Source: Chromera velia
Taxonomy: Eukaryota; Sar; Chromeraceae
Assembly (NCBI GenBank): GCA_018398765.1
Contig: JAHBMJ010005757.1
Span: forward strand, 91,502-114,001
Length of the DNA: 22,500 bases
Reading direction: 5' to 3'
In this document: positions 10,201 to 21,833 of the stretch, in pieces
How the letters are laid out: every line of letters begins with the position of its first letter
Position numbering within the stretch: position 1 is the first letter of the stretch
Made by a program: the position numbers and the translations under genes
The notes under the pieces: generated by a model
What the model was told of the DNA's origin: nothing
What the model saw: only the letters and a program-made list of their open reading frames with translations
Databases searched by the model: none

Positions 10201-11394
10201 CATGCCGTTTTCATTCATTCAATCGAGAAAGAGATTAAACGCCCGAAGAGACTCGTGCACTCATGCACTCACAGGGATTCTTCGCAATGTCCTCCACAGC
10301 CTCGGCATCCTCCCCTGAACCCTCAAACTTACTCCCGAACCTGCACCGGTGCACGCATGTAGGCATGTACGTATGCACCCACCTGCATGTAGGCTCATCG
10401 GTCATCCTTCCACGAATTCAGACTGCAGAGCTCGTGTCACAATCCCCCCCCCCCATAAATTCACAGGAGACAGCGGAGTGAATTTACGCAACAAACACCA
10501 GAAAACGGTCTGTGACGGCAAACACCAGATGAAGGTCCATGACGGCAGGAGAGGAGACGCTCTCCGCCGGCCCGCAAGTCACCGAGGCTTCTCAGAAGGA
10601 AGGATCGAGAGAGAGACGAGGCAGAGAGGTACACGGTACCACAGTTAAGGGAAGGCCGTCGTGAACGTATACTTAATGTAAATGAATCATCGGAATGGCA
10701 TTAATTGACGCAAGACGACAGAGAGACAGGAAAATGCGGAACGACCATGTCGCATGATCAAGCCTGTCCTTCCTTGCAAAATCCGCAATCACTCACACTG
10801 CTCCATTCCATTCCATCATACGGGAGGGAATCAACCTGAGCATGAACAAAGGCAGTCGCACGGCAGGGATTTCTGCCTTTCGTCACATTCAATTAAGCGT
10901 CCCTGAAGGCAACCAAATCCGCAAACAAAAGAAAGAAAGAAAGAAAGGAAGGAAGGAAGAAAGGAAGAAAGGAAGAAAGGAAGGAAGGAAGGAAGGAAGG
11001 AAGGAAGAAAGAAAGAAAGAAAGAGAGAAAGGAAGGAAGGAAGAAAGAAAGAAAAGAAAGAAAAGAAAGAAAGAAAGAAAGAAAGAAAAGAAAGAAAGAA
11101 AGAAAAGAAAGAAAGAAAGAAAGAAAGAAAAGAAAAAAAGAAAGAAAAAAAGAAAGAAAAAAAGAGAGAAAAAAGAAAGAAAAAAGAAAGAAAAAAGGAA
11201 GAAAGAAAGAAAGAAGGAAAAAAAAAAAGAAACAAAGAAAGAAAGAAAGAAAAGAAAGAAAGAAAGAAAGAAAGAAAGAAAAGAAAGAAAGAAAGAAAGA
11301 AAGAAAGAAAAGAAAGAAAGAGAGAAAGAAAGAAAGAAAAGAAAAAAAGAAAGAAAAAAAGAGAGAAAAAAAGAGAGAAAAAAGAAAGAAAAAA

Positions 11395-11428
<34 letters not shown>

Positions 11429-14400
11429 GAAAGAAAAAAAAAAAAGAAAGGAAGGAAGGAAGGAAGCTCGGCCGAGCGAGACATTGACTGACGGGAGCTG
11501 CAGTGCGTCTGTACCCTCCTGCGGCAACCCATCCCGGGCCATTCTCGCCATTGTTGTCCCTTCAGGCGATGACTGCATGCATACGAACAGAAAGAAGAAA
11601 GGAAACGTTCGTGAACAGGACATCCATCCGGTCTCTCGCTTGGACACATGAAAACAATTTCAACAAGAAACAAAGCCGATGCAGCCACACAGACACACAC
11701 ACGCTCCCTCCCGGCTAAATGAATGCAGATCCACGCACCTACCTCTTTGGCTGCCATGGAGCTCATGTCCTTCACCAGCGGCCAGCTCTTTGTGCCTTGG
11801 TCGGCCCTGCAAAGATTCAAATTTGCAAATAGACGCGCGGCAAGCAAACAAAGAGGAAAGAAATGATTCAAAGGAGACGAAACATCTGCGTGCGTCAACT
11901 TACTGCCCCTCCCGCAGAAAATCAAGAGCAACAATGAGCCAAACTGAGGAATAGACAATGAAACAAACCAAACGCACTTCAGAAGACCGCAGAAAATTCC
12001 GTGGAAAAGCCCGTGCTGTGATGGATACACAATTGAATCAAGATCCCAAACTGCTCACCAACGCGTTATTAGATCAATACAGGAGGTATCATCAGCACGC
12101 ACATGCAACCAAGGCACTAAAACATGAAGAACGACTCAGCTGAAAAAGGTAACAGTGGGGCGAGGGCGCGGCGAGGCGCTTGGATTCATCCACGCTGACA
12201 TCAAAGCAATCCTGCGCACTGATCTTCTTGCCTACCCACTCACAAACCTTCACTCCCTACACATACCTGCAGTAAGGAAGATAGTTGTTCTCAAACTCCC
12301 CCTCGTTGAAATCCTGCCAAGGCAGCAGCGCGGGGGGCTTCGGCTTCTCCGGCCGTTCTGGTTTTTGGAGGGCCTCCTTGACGGGGTGTCCCTCTGCCTC
12401 GCTCTTGACCCCTCCAGTCAAGTCGAAGAAAGAAAAGGGCGTCACTGCGATGGCGCTGTCTGGCCGAATGGAGGCGAAGAGGGCGGAACCTCCTGGGGCA
12501 TCTGCCTCTGAGTGGAGAGAAGGGAAGGCCGTCATGGACTCCAGAAAGTCCTCAGAGTCAACGCACCAGGCGCCCTTCTTGGCGTCGAATTTCAGTTCGC
12601 TGTGGAGACTATTGGCGTTCGTGTTCGGGCTCTTCCAGGAGGTCATCTGACGGGCAGGTAGGGGAAAGAAAGGGAGAACAAAAAAGAAACAGGCAGACAG
12701 ACAGACAGACAGACAGACAGAGAAAAGAAGGGAGGCGTGTACGAACACGCGGATCGATCTATCGGCACGGGGAGAACATTCACGGACAGATGGGAGGCAT
12801 CGAGAGACACAGAAAGAAAGAACAAATGGGAGGGATCGAGAGACACAGAAAGAAAGAACAAATCGGAGGGATCGAGAGACACAGAAAGAAAGAACAAATG
12901 GGAGGCATCGAGAGACACAGAAAGAAATAACAAATGGGAGGGATCGAGAGACACAGAAAGAAAGAACAACTGGGAGGGATCGAGAGACACAGAAAGAAAG
13001 AACAAATGGGAGGGATCGAGAGACACAGAAAGAAAGAACAAATGGGAGGGATCGAGAGACACAGAAAGAAAATTTGAATATTCGAATGGACGCACAATTC
13101 GCAGCAATACTGAAAGAATTAACGAAATAGACTGACATGCACACAGAGAAATACAGAATCGAGCAGAGAAACTAAAATAAACGGACCTACGTAGAGGATC
13201 AAGCCATCCTTCCCGGCTCACCTGTTTGAATTCTACCCTCCCTGTGCCGTCTCTTCCAGTGGGGCAATACGTTCCTTCCTTGTCCGAGAACCCGTAAGGC
13301 AACGCACCGTTGTTCTTTTGCTCGAGGGCGTAAGAAAGGGGCTGCATGCATGCGGCAGGTCAAAAAAAGATCAAGCAGGCAGATACAAACAAAACAAAAT
13401 GGAATGAGGGGTGGGAGCCATGTGCATGCGGTGAAATTAAGTGCCTGCATGCCTGAACTTGAAGGAAGAAAGACATCAGACAGATCCCCCGTTTTTGTCG
13501 TAGCCAGGTCATGTGGTGGAATTAAGTGCAGAATCTGTCCTTCTTTCCTTCCACCCTTCCGTCTTTGCTTCCCTTCTGCTTTCCTTCCATCCATTCGGTT
13601 TGTTGAAGAGATCGCTGGGCTGGCAACGCTCCCCCGGCCCCCGCATGCACTTCGATTGCTGAGTTTCCTTTCGATTGGATCGCCACGCTTTTCCCATGCA
13701 CTTCTTTCCGAAAGTCACTGCTTTCTTTTTTTTTCTTCGATCGTGACTTCTGCACTTGTGCCTATGAGTTGTTCTGCTGGAAAATATCTTTCTTCATTGA
13801 AGCATGCATGTGCATATCTGTCTGAGGGTTGGCTAGATTGAAGGCGCGTGTGTGAGAGCCGACTCACACAAATGAGCTTTTGCTGACAGTCAGACATTCA
13901 CAGGAAAAAAGAGCAAGTGAGAGTGCGGAAGCAAGAATTAACGAATCAACCCCCAACCGAATCAGGCACATGGACGAATTAACAAACAAACGTCGACGCA
14001 CGCTGAGTGCGAAGGGCACCCCCGTGGCAGTGCAGCAGGTCGTGCTCGTGGTCACGAAATCCGTCTTGTCTTGCGACACGAATTTCATGCTCTGCAGCGC
14101 AGTGCCTTCGGGGCACTTCACCCCGTGGTGCTGCAGGGCGTTCACAATCCGAGATTGCGCGTCGGGCGTTCGGAGGGTGCCAGAGACTTCCGACAACGCA
14201 GACGCGCACTGAAGTTTGGCCCTCGGCTTCACACAGGAATACCGCCATCGCATTTTTCCTGCACATGCAGTCCGCCAAGCATCAAGGAAGGAATGACGAT
14301 GCATGTATGCATGCACACTTCTTTCCTTCCTTCCTTCCTGCGCACTCCGTCCGTCCCGCATAAAAATTGACGCACGCAAGGACGCACACTTCCTTCCTGC

Positions 14401-16726
14401 ACACTCCGTCCGTCCCGCATACAAATTGACGCACGCAAGGACGCACACTTCCTTCCTTCATCTCTGCGTACTCCGTCCGTCCCGCATACAAATTGACGCA
14501 CGCAAGGACGCACACTTCCTTCCTTCATCTCTGCGTACTCCGTCCGTCCGGCATACAAATTGACGCACGCAAGGACGCACACTTCCTTCCTTCATCTCTG
14601 CGTACTCCGTCCGTCCGACATACAAATTGACGCACGCAAGGACGCACACTTCCTTCCTTCCTGCGCAGTCTTTTCGGCATACACCCCGCGAAATGCAGCA
14701 GTGTTAGAGTGATCACTCAAGCACGTGACGTCAACCTGCCTGTCCGTTCGCTTTTTCGGCAGTCCATGAAATCTCTCTGTCGTCTGTCCGTCTCTGTTCC
14801 TATTGCGATGGGGTCAGAGCTGGATTCTGCATCTTTGTCAAACCTAGCTTGAGCAAACAATGGTTCTCCTTACTTTAATTGAGATCTTTGGAAGAAAGGG
14901 AAACCGCGCTTTGTTGGAAAAACAAAATTGTCATGCATGCACGTTTCTCTATGCAAGCGTCAACAGCTTGACATTGAAGCTTAATTGCATGTCAATCCGG
15001 AGCTCTCTCGGTGCACGCCGTTGGTTTCGCCCCCTTATGGCGCGGTGCCGCACGTTGACTGGGCGCCCCTTCAACACTCTGCGTGCTTCTCTGTCTGTAT
15101 GTCTGTATGTCTGTATGTCTGTCTATCTATCTGTCTGGTTTTCTGTCTGGTTTTCTGTCTGTCTGTCTATCTATCTATCTTTCTATCTATCTATCTATCT
15201 GTCTCTCTGTCTCTCTGTCTGGTTTTCTGTCGGTCTGTGTGTCTGTCTGTCTGTCTGGTTTTCTGTCTGCCTGCCTGTCTGTCTGTCTGTCTATTTATCT
15301 ATCTATCTGTCTCTCTCTCTCTGGTTTTCTGTCTGTCCGACGGGCCGCTGGGTGGGCGAGAGGATCTGAAAAGAACAAAGAAAAAAAAGAAAGCGCGGCG
15401 AGAGGATCTGGAAGGAACGGACGAATGGCATTTTGAGTGTTGCAGTGATTTTTGTGGACTCGCAGCTGCACATGCACATGCAACGAATCTTTCAGCATAT
15501 CATCCATACATGCAAATATTAATAGATAGGCCATGCAGTCATGCATTCACGCGAATGCATGCATGAGGACGGACCCGGGCGTGTGAGGTAGATGTCCGCC
15601 AGGTTGAAGGTCACGTCTCCGCTACTGGCCCCCTTCCTAAGCACAAATTTGAACACCCGGAAGGGCCCGTCTGAGACTGCTGTCGGCAGCATGGGGAATG
15701 TTTTCAACCCCCCCTGTGTCCAGCTCATGACGCCCGAGTGCTCGCCAATGAGCTTCCATTGCCCTTCGCTGCTGCTGGACCCGTACACTTCGACCTTGCT
15801 GGGGGCGCGATGAGCGCAGCAGTTGGAGTCTGCCCGAGCCTTGATCGAGTAGGAACTCACAAAGATCTCGCAGGGCAATTCTAGGATCAGTTCCACCTGC
15901 GCTTGCCCTGAACGCCCCGTGCCTGAGTATGGAATAAAATGCTTCGTGTGGTATTGATAACCAGTACCCCTGTCAAACGCCCCTGCAGGAGACCACCCCG
16001 ACAGCCACTCGGTGTTCGACTTGACGCGGTACCGTCCCGGGCACACGGGGTCTCCGTAGTCCCTCCAGAAGGAGTTCAGACCGGCGTACCTGATAGAGGA
16101 GTCCTCTCGCCACTCATGGGCGCTCCCAATGTCCGCGGGAGGAAATTCAGCAGCTGCATGCATTTATTCCCATACAGAGAATGCATGTTTGATGTGCCCC
16201 ACATGTATGTTGTTTAGGAATAAATGCATGTGGGTGCTCCCAATGTCCACGGGCGGCAATTCGATCTACAGCCGCAGCCGTCGACCAGAGGAATCAGATT
16301 TAGGAAGACGATGGGAAGAAGAGGAGAAGGGAAGGAGCGAGGAGGAATTCAAGGCGGAGCCCTGTCAATAGCTAGATAGGTGTGCGTGCACATTAATTTC
16401 TTTCTTTTGCCTAACTGTCTCTCTTTCGACCTACCAGCCTCCATCTCGTTTTTTTTTGTCTTGCGTTGACAGTGAATGAAAAAACCGAATGCTCCTTTCA
16501 ATCTCCTTCGAGTCAGTCCACGATCCTTCCGCGTTGTATGTCTACCGGTCTGGCTTGTCTGTGTGTCTGTCAGTGCATCAGTCTCGCAGCCAGCCATACC
16601 AGTCAGTCTCCCATGGTGTCGATCGATATGTCTCTCTGTCTGTGTACGCCTACCTGCCGGTCCGACTATTTCTGTTCGTCTCCGTGCATGCGTTCGTACG
16701 TGTGTGTGTGTGTGTGTGTGTGTGTG

Positions 16727-16771
<45 letters not shown>

Positions 16772-16811
16772 TGTATGTGTGTGTGTCTGCGTGTGTGTGT
16801 GTCTGCGTGTG

Positions 16812-16848
<37 letters not shown>

Positions 16849-19800
16849 CAGTCCATCTTGCTGCGCGGGGTGTCTGACCTGAATCTGGTAGGTGGTTCAT
16901 CTCCGCATCCCGTAGAACCTCGTCGGCTGCACAGCTGATGCCAAATTCCGGCTCACTGGCCAGCTGGTCACGCAGGAAAGTGTCGTAGTTCACTGATGAC
17001 ACAGCGTGGTTTGACACCATCGGGTACCACGCTGAGCCCGATCCCCAAGGCTGTTTGTTGACGTGGAACTCGGACATCGCACCTCGCCTTGCTGCACGCA
17101 CAAGATAAATAAAAAAAGCGTGGTAAAGACAGAGAGAGCATTCAGCAGGGGCGATCGAAGAGCGTCGTCATCTTTCACGCCTTTTCTCCCTCTCTCCGTT
17201 TGTCTCTCATGCAAAGCGGAAGCTTCGCACGGGAGGGAATGCACTGTTGCACTGCTGTGGTGGTGATTGACGAGGAATTGAGCAATTTGGGCTCGCCAGA
17301 TACCGATAGGGAGGAACATGAGACAGTCACAACGGTGAAAGCCAGTGGTAAAAAGAAGATGTCCACACACACACACTCACAATCAATGGGACAATCGACG
17401 GAGCTTCACTAACAGTTGTCAGCTCTTCTCGATCGACCTTCTGAAGCTTTGTCAGTGCATGCAGACGCACCATTTATAATGGTTCTCGAGAAAGCATTCA
17501 AGCGACCGATGAGCACGTCGTAACTTTCAGGCAGCCAGGTCGTCCGGGGACAACTCTGGCTGACTGTCAGCGTGGCCTGCACACTCTGCATTGCATGGTC
17601 GAGGGGGATTGAAGGACTGGATGTCTGTCGAATCTGAACAAATGAATGACTGCATCTGCAACGCAACGCAACGCAACGCAATGGAATGCCCCGATCGTTT
17701 TCTTTTTCTTTCTGCTCTTCTACGCCCATTCAGCTGCGGGCTCCTCGAGCTTCCTGATGAGAGAGAGAGGATTTTGCTTATGCATTCATGCTGCTTGAGC
17801 ACAGACAACGAAAATACCGCGGGGGGCATCTCTGATTTTCTGTCCGTGCAGAACCGGGGAAGGCATCTCTGCGTGTCCCTCCGATCGATCGATCATTCCG
17901 GCTGCTTTTCTTTCCGGACTTCTGCCGGAGAACCTATAGCGAGCATCAAGAGAGAGGAAAGACAATTAAAGAAACGACCGTGGAGGCAGACTGACTGACC
18001 TGTGAGACTGTCAAGCACATTCCGTTTTCGTCATTGTGTCTCAGTCTGAGCCCCTCTTTACCCGCCTCCATGAGCCAGGTGCGCGCCTGTGTTAGTGATG
18101 TTGAAGTATCCTCTTTCAGTCTCCCCCCCGTCACGGTGAACTTCAAGTCCTCGTTGTTCCTGGAGAAGCCGGAGCGGAGCATAGCGCGCATGTGCGAGAG
18201 AAACCAGGCGGACTCCATGCCGGCCTCCCGTGAGACATGCAGACTCGGATCTGCCACCTGCATGCGTGCAATTCGCTCGGAGCTGGGGATTGGGGGGCAC
18301 GCAGTCGCATGTGAGACGGCAAAAGCAGACCACGCAAGTAAACGATTGAATGAATGCTCACTCCATGCCATGCATTCGTTGACCGGCCGCTTTGAGGAAA
18401 CCAAATGCCCGCATGCATGCATGCAGGCTCCCTCCCTCCCTCCCTCCCTCCTGCTCATTTCTTTCCGGACTGCATGAGGCGGTGTGTGTCAAACGTCGCT
18501 GTCAAAACAAAAAGAAAGCGGCACCGACGGCCACACACACGTGAGAGAGACAACGAAGTGGAGCTGCAGCTCTCTCTCATGCACGAATCTTCTCTCTCTC
18601 GATCGCCCACAAAAGCCCACCGGGACAGAGAGAGGCACGTGCAGCCTGGCATTCAGTGAGAGCATACAGCTAGGAGAAAATAGTGATCGAGTGTCTTGAG
18701 AGCAATGAAAAGGAGTTCAATGCACTGAGCTCGCTCATACTTTCTCTCGACTCTCTTCAAAGGCGGTCATCACTGCAAAGAATACCCGTGACATGCAGAC
18801 GTCCAGTCTCGCAGCAAAGACAGAGAGAGCATGCACACCCTCGATCACTTCTTCCGAACAGTCCGCCCCCCTATCGACCCACCCACCTGCACACACTCCA
18901 CACACTGGAAGGCTTTCCACCCCCTCTCCCCCCGAGAATCAATCCACTCTCCGTCCACGCACGTGAGGGTGAAGGCATCAGGCGTCGACCCCCCGTTTCT
19001 GTTGTCCATCAAGACCGACCGCTTCGAAGGGCAAGACAGCGCCACTTGAGTGCCCCAACCGAAAGAGGCAGGAGGAGGGGCTACCTCACTTCTCAGGGAG
19101 GAGGCAGGGTTGTAGAGACACTTGCCGCACTCTTCTGCTCCCATCGTCTTGGCTCCCAGGAGCATCTTCATCTCGCAGCTCGCAATCAGATGTTCGTGGA
19201 GACACGCCGTCTGAGCAAGCGAGGGGGGATCCTCTGAAGTCAGATACCGCCGTCTCTTTGTCTCCTTCATGCACTCATCTGCAGTCAGGCAGGCAGTCAG
19301 TCAGTGTGCGTGCATGGGCCCGGACTGAGAAGTTAATTGTGCCAAAAAGTTTGGGTGTCAATGGAGTAAAACTCCCAAGAGTGGAAAATCGGTCAACACG
19401 TGCCTTTTTTTTACAAACGAAATAAGCCTGCACAGAGCTACACAGCTCTCAAAATCTCCCTTTTCGGCGGATATTCTGGAAATAATTTCTTTTCTTTCCA
19501 TGCAGGCCTGCCTGACGCACGCACGACCCTCCGTCCTGCATGCCTCCCGTCACAGAAATTCTCCCACCCATGCACCCACAGACACTCACTGACCATCCAG
19601 TAACCCATAGATCTAGCCCTCCGTCCTCTTTCTCGAGAAAGAATCCCCTCTGCCGCACTCCGACCCACTCACTCACTCACCCCCTCACTCACTCACTCAC
19701 TCACTCACTCACTTACTCACTCACCCCCTCACTCACTCACTCACTCACTCACTCACTTACTCACTCACTCACTCACTCACTCACTCTCTCACTCACTCAC

Positions 19801-20924
19801 CTGGATTCGCAACCATGCAGGCGTCTTGTCTCGACACCGCAAAGATGGCTCCATTGGGCGTCTCCACCTCCGTTCCGGGATCTGACAGGAGATCGTCGCA
19901 GGAGGAGAACAGCTGGCACTGCTGCACCCCCGCAGAGGTACCAAAGAAGAAGAATGCACACAGAAAAATGTCCTGGCATCTGGCTGCACAGAGGGCCTCC
20001 TCCTTCATTGGAGTTGACTCAATCATCCCGTGCGGGGGGCACGTCAGCGCTCCTCTGGAGATCAACTGGGGGGGGGGCCTGCTGAACACGCTTACGCTTC
20101 CCCCTCCCGAGAGGGAGGAGAGGTCTGCGAGGGCCTCGAATTGTTCGGCACTCACGGGAGGTGCCTGGCCGTAGGAGAGGGAGAAGCACTCACAGGGGTG
20201 AAGGTGCAGGGAGGGGTTGGAAGAGACGTCAGGATCATGCATGACTAGTGGGAGCTCTAGGCTCTTATCCTCCTTCTCCTCCTCTTCCGACTCTGCACTG
20301 CGTCCCTCGGCGCCTGCGCTCTCATCCCTATCGACACGCGCCTTCCCTTCTGCAAGGGGGGAAGGGCAGTCTCGCGGCACATTCGCGAGGGCCCACTTAT
20401 CCGGCAGGTCTGCCAAAAGGTTTCCTGTGTCCACGTCGAACAGTTTCACGGCGGCAGGGGGAGAACTCAACGGTGCAACCCCCGCTTCCTCGGGCAGACA
20501 GGCGAGGGTCCGCCCCCTCAGCTGGAAGGTCCCTGTGGAGGGGTCCACAAAGTCTGTCGAGGGAGAAGCCTGCAAGCAATTAAACCCGTGCAGCTGGTCC
20601 TTCGAAGGGTTGAGAGAGCCTTCTTCGATCCTTCGAATTCGAAGAAGCGATCCTGTGCGTGCATGCATGCATGCATATTGATGGCAATACGTGTTTGCGT
20701 GACTGCAGGGGAGATGTGAAATGAGTGCGAACGGGGGGGGGGGCAGCAGTGAATGATCACGGTGGTCATGTGGCGTCCATGCAGGGCCTTGCAAGGGGTT
20801 TGCTTACTCAGCCGTCCCCTCTTTGTATTGAATGAATGAATGAGAATGAATGAGTGAATGAATGAATGAATGAATGAAAGAAAGAAAGAACGAACGGACG
20901 AACGAACGAAAGAAAGAAAGAAAA

Positions 20925-20966
<42 letters not shown>

Positions 20967-21784
20967 AAGAAAGACGCGAGAACATCAATACACACAGAGG
21001 ATTCAAAACCTGGATGGGGCATCAGTTATTGTGTCGATACAGTTGAGCGAACTATATGAGCAAGCTTCAACTTGGAGGCACGAATGCACAATCGAAACGA
21101 ACATCGACCATGCAACTGAAGGAAAGGACCGACCGACGAAGATTCCCTCCCTCCCATGCATGATGCAAAAAAAGAAAAAAAAAAAAAGATTCCCTCCCAT
21201 GATGCAAAAAAAAAACGCTAGGGGGACGACACTGCGAGAATTAAAAAAAGAGCGCATGCAATAAAGTCATGCAGTCCACTGACTGACTGACCTGTTTGAC
21301 AATCCACTTGAATCCACTGCAGGGGCTGTTTGCGTCTTCCCTCTCTGCCTGGAACCTCAAAAGGAAAGCGCCGTCCTCTGGAGTAAACCCCTTCTTCTCG
21401 TACACAAACTCTCCTGCAAACTCAACCCAACGTCATTCACATCATGAAAACAATAAATATGCAAGCTTGCTTGCACAACGTGTATTGAAGACAAAAAAAA
21501 AACACCCAGTGAAAGAGGACTACACAGAGCGCCAGCCTTCCTGCCTGCCTGCCTACTGGAAGGAATAGGCACTTTGCATGCATCGAGGCTCTTCGCTGCA
21601 TGCGCGGCCTGAGGGTCTGTCTCTCTTCAAAGTAAAATGGGCCCCCGTGCAGCTCAGCACCTTTCTCTCTCTCTCTCTCTCTCTCACTCTGATTTTAATT
21701 TTTCTTCCTCTTCGCGGTCCATCTGTCTCCTGATTTCTCAGCAATTCCGCTCTCTGCACGTTCGGCCTTTCCACGCCCATCACT

Positions 21785-21833
<49 letters not shown>

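Noticed and set aside
10831-12030. Long Phe/Leu/Ser and Lys/Glu/Arg ORFs on both strands
   Set aside because: They are translations of the AAAG purine tract. They have no domain and they overlap exon 12 in the wrong frame.
12643-13347. Twelve-residue repeat protein on either strand
   Set aside because: It is the 36-bp minisatellite read through. The flanking exons 10 and 11 splice around it in phase.
14229-14716. Overlapping Cys/Arg repeat ORFs that look like a repeat protein or CRISPR-like array
   Set aside because: The array is a contiguous 67-bp minisatellite without unique spacers. The frames are open only because of unit sequence, and splice phase places it in an intron.
17591-17998. 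135-residue plus-strand ORF between exons 5 and 6
   Set aside because: It lies wholly in an intron whose flanking exons join in phase, and its peptide has no domain signature.
19970-20010. Hydrophobic run FLCAFFFF as a transmembrane helix
   Set aside because: It is short, flanked by Cys residues in PAN/apple spacing, and better explained as the domain's core strand.
20850-21022. Phe/Ser-rich frame suggesting a membrane protein
   Set aside because: Translation of AATG/AAAG tetranucleotide repeats.
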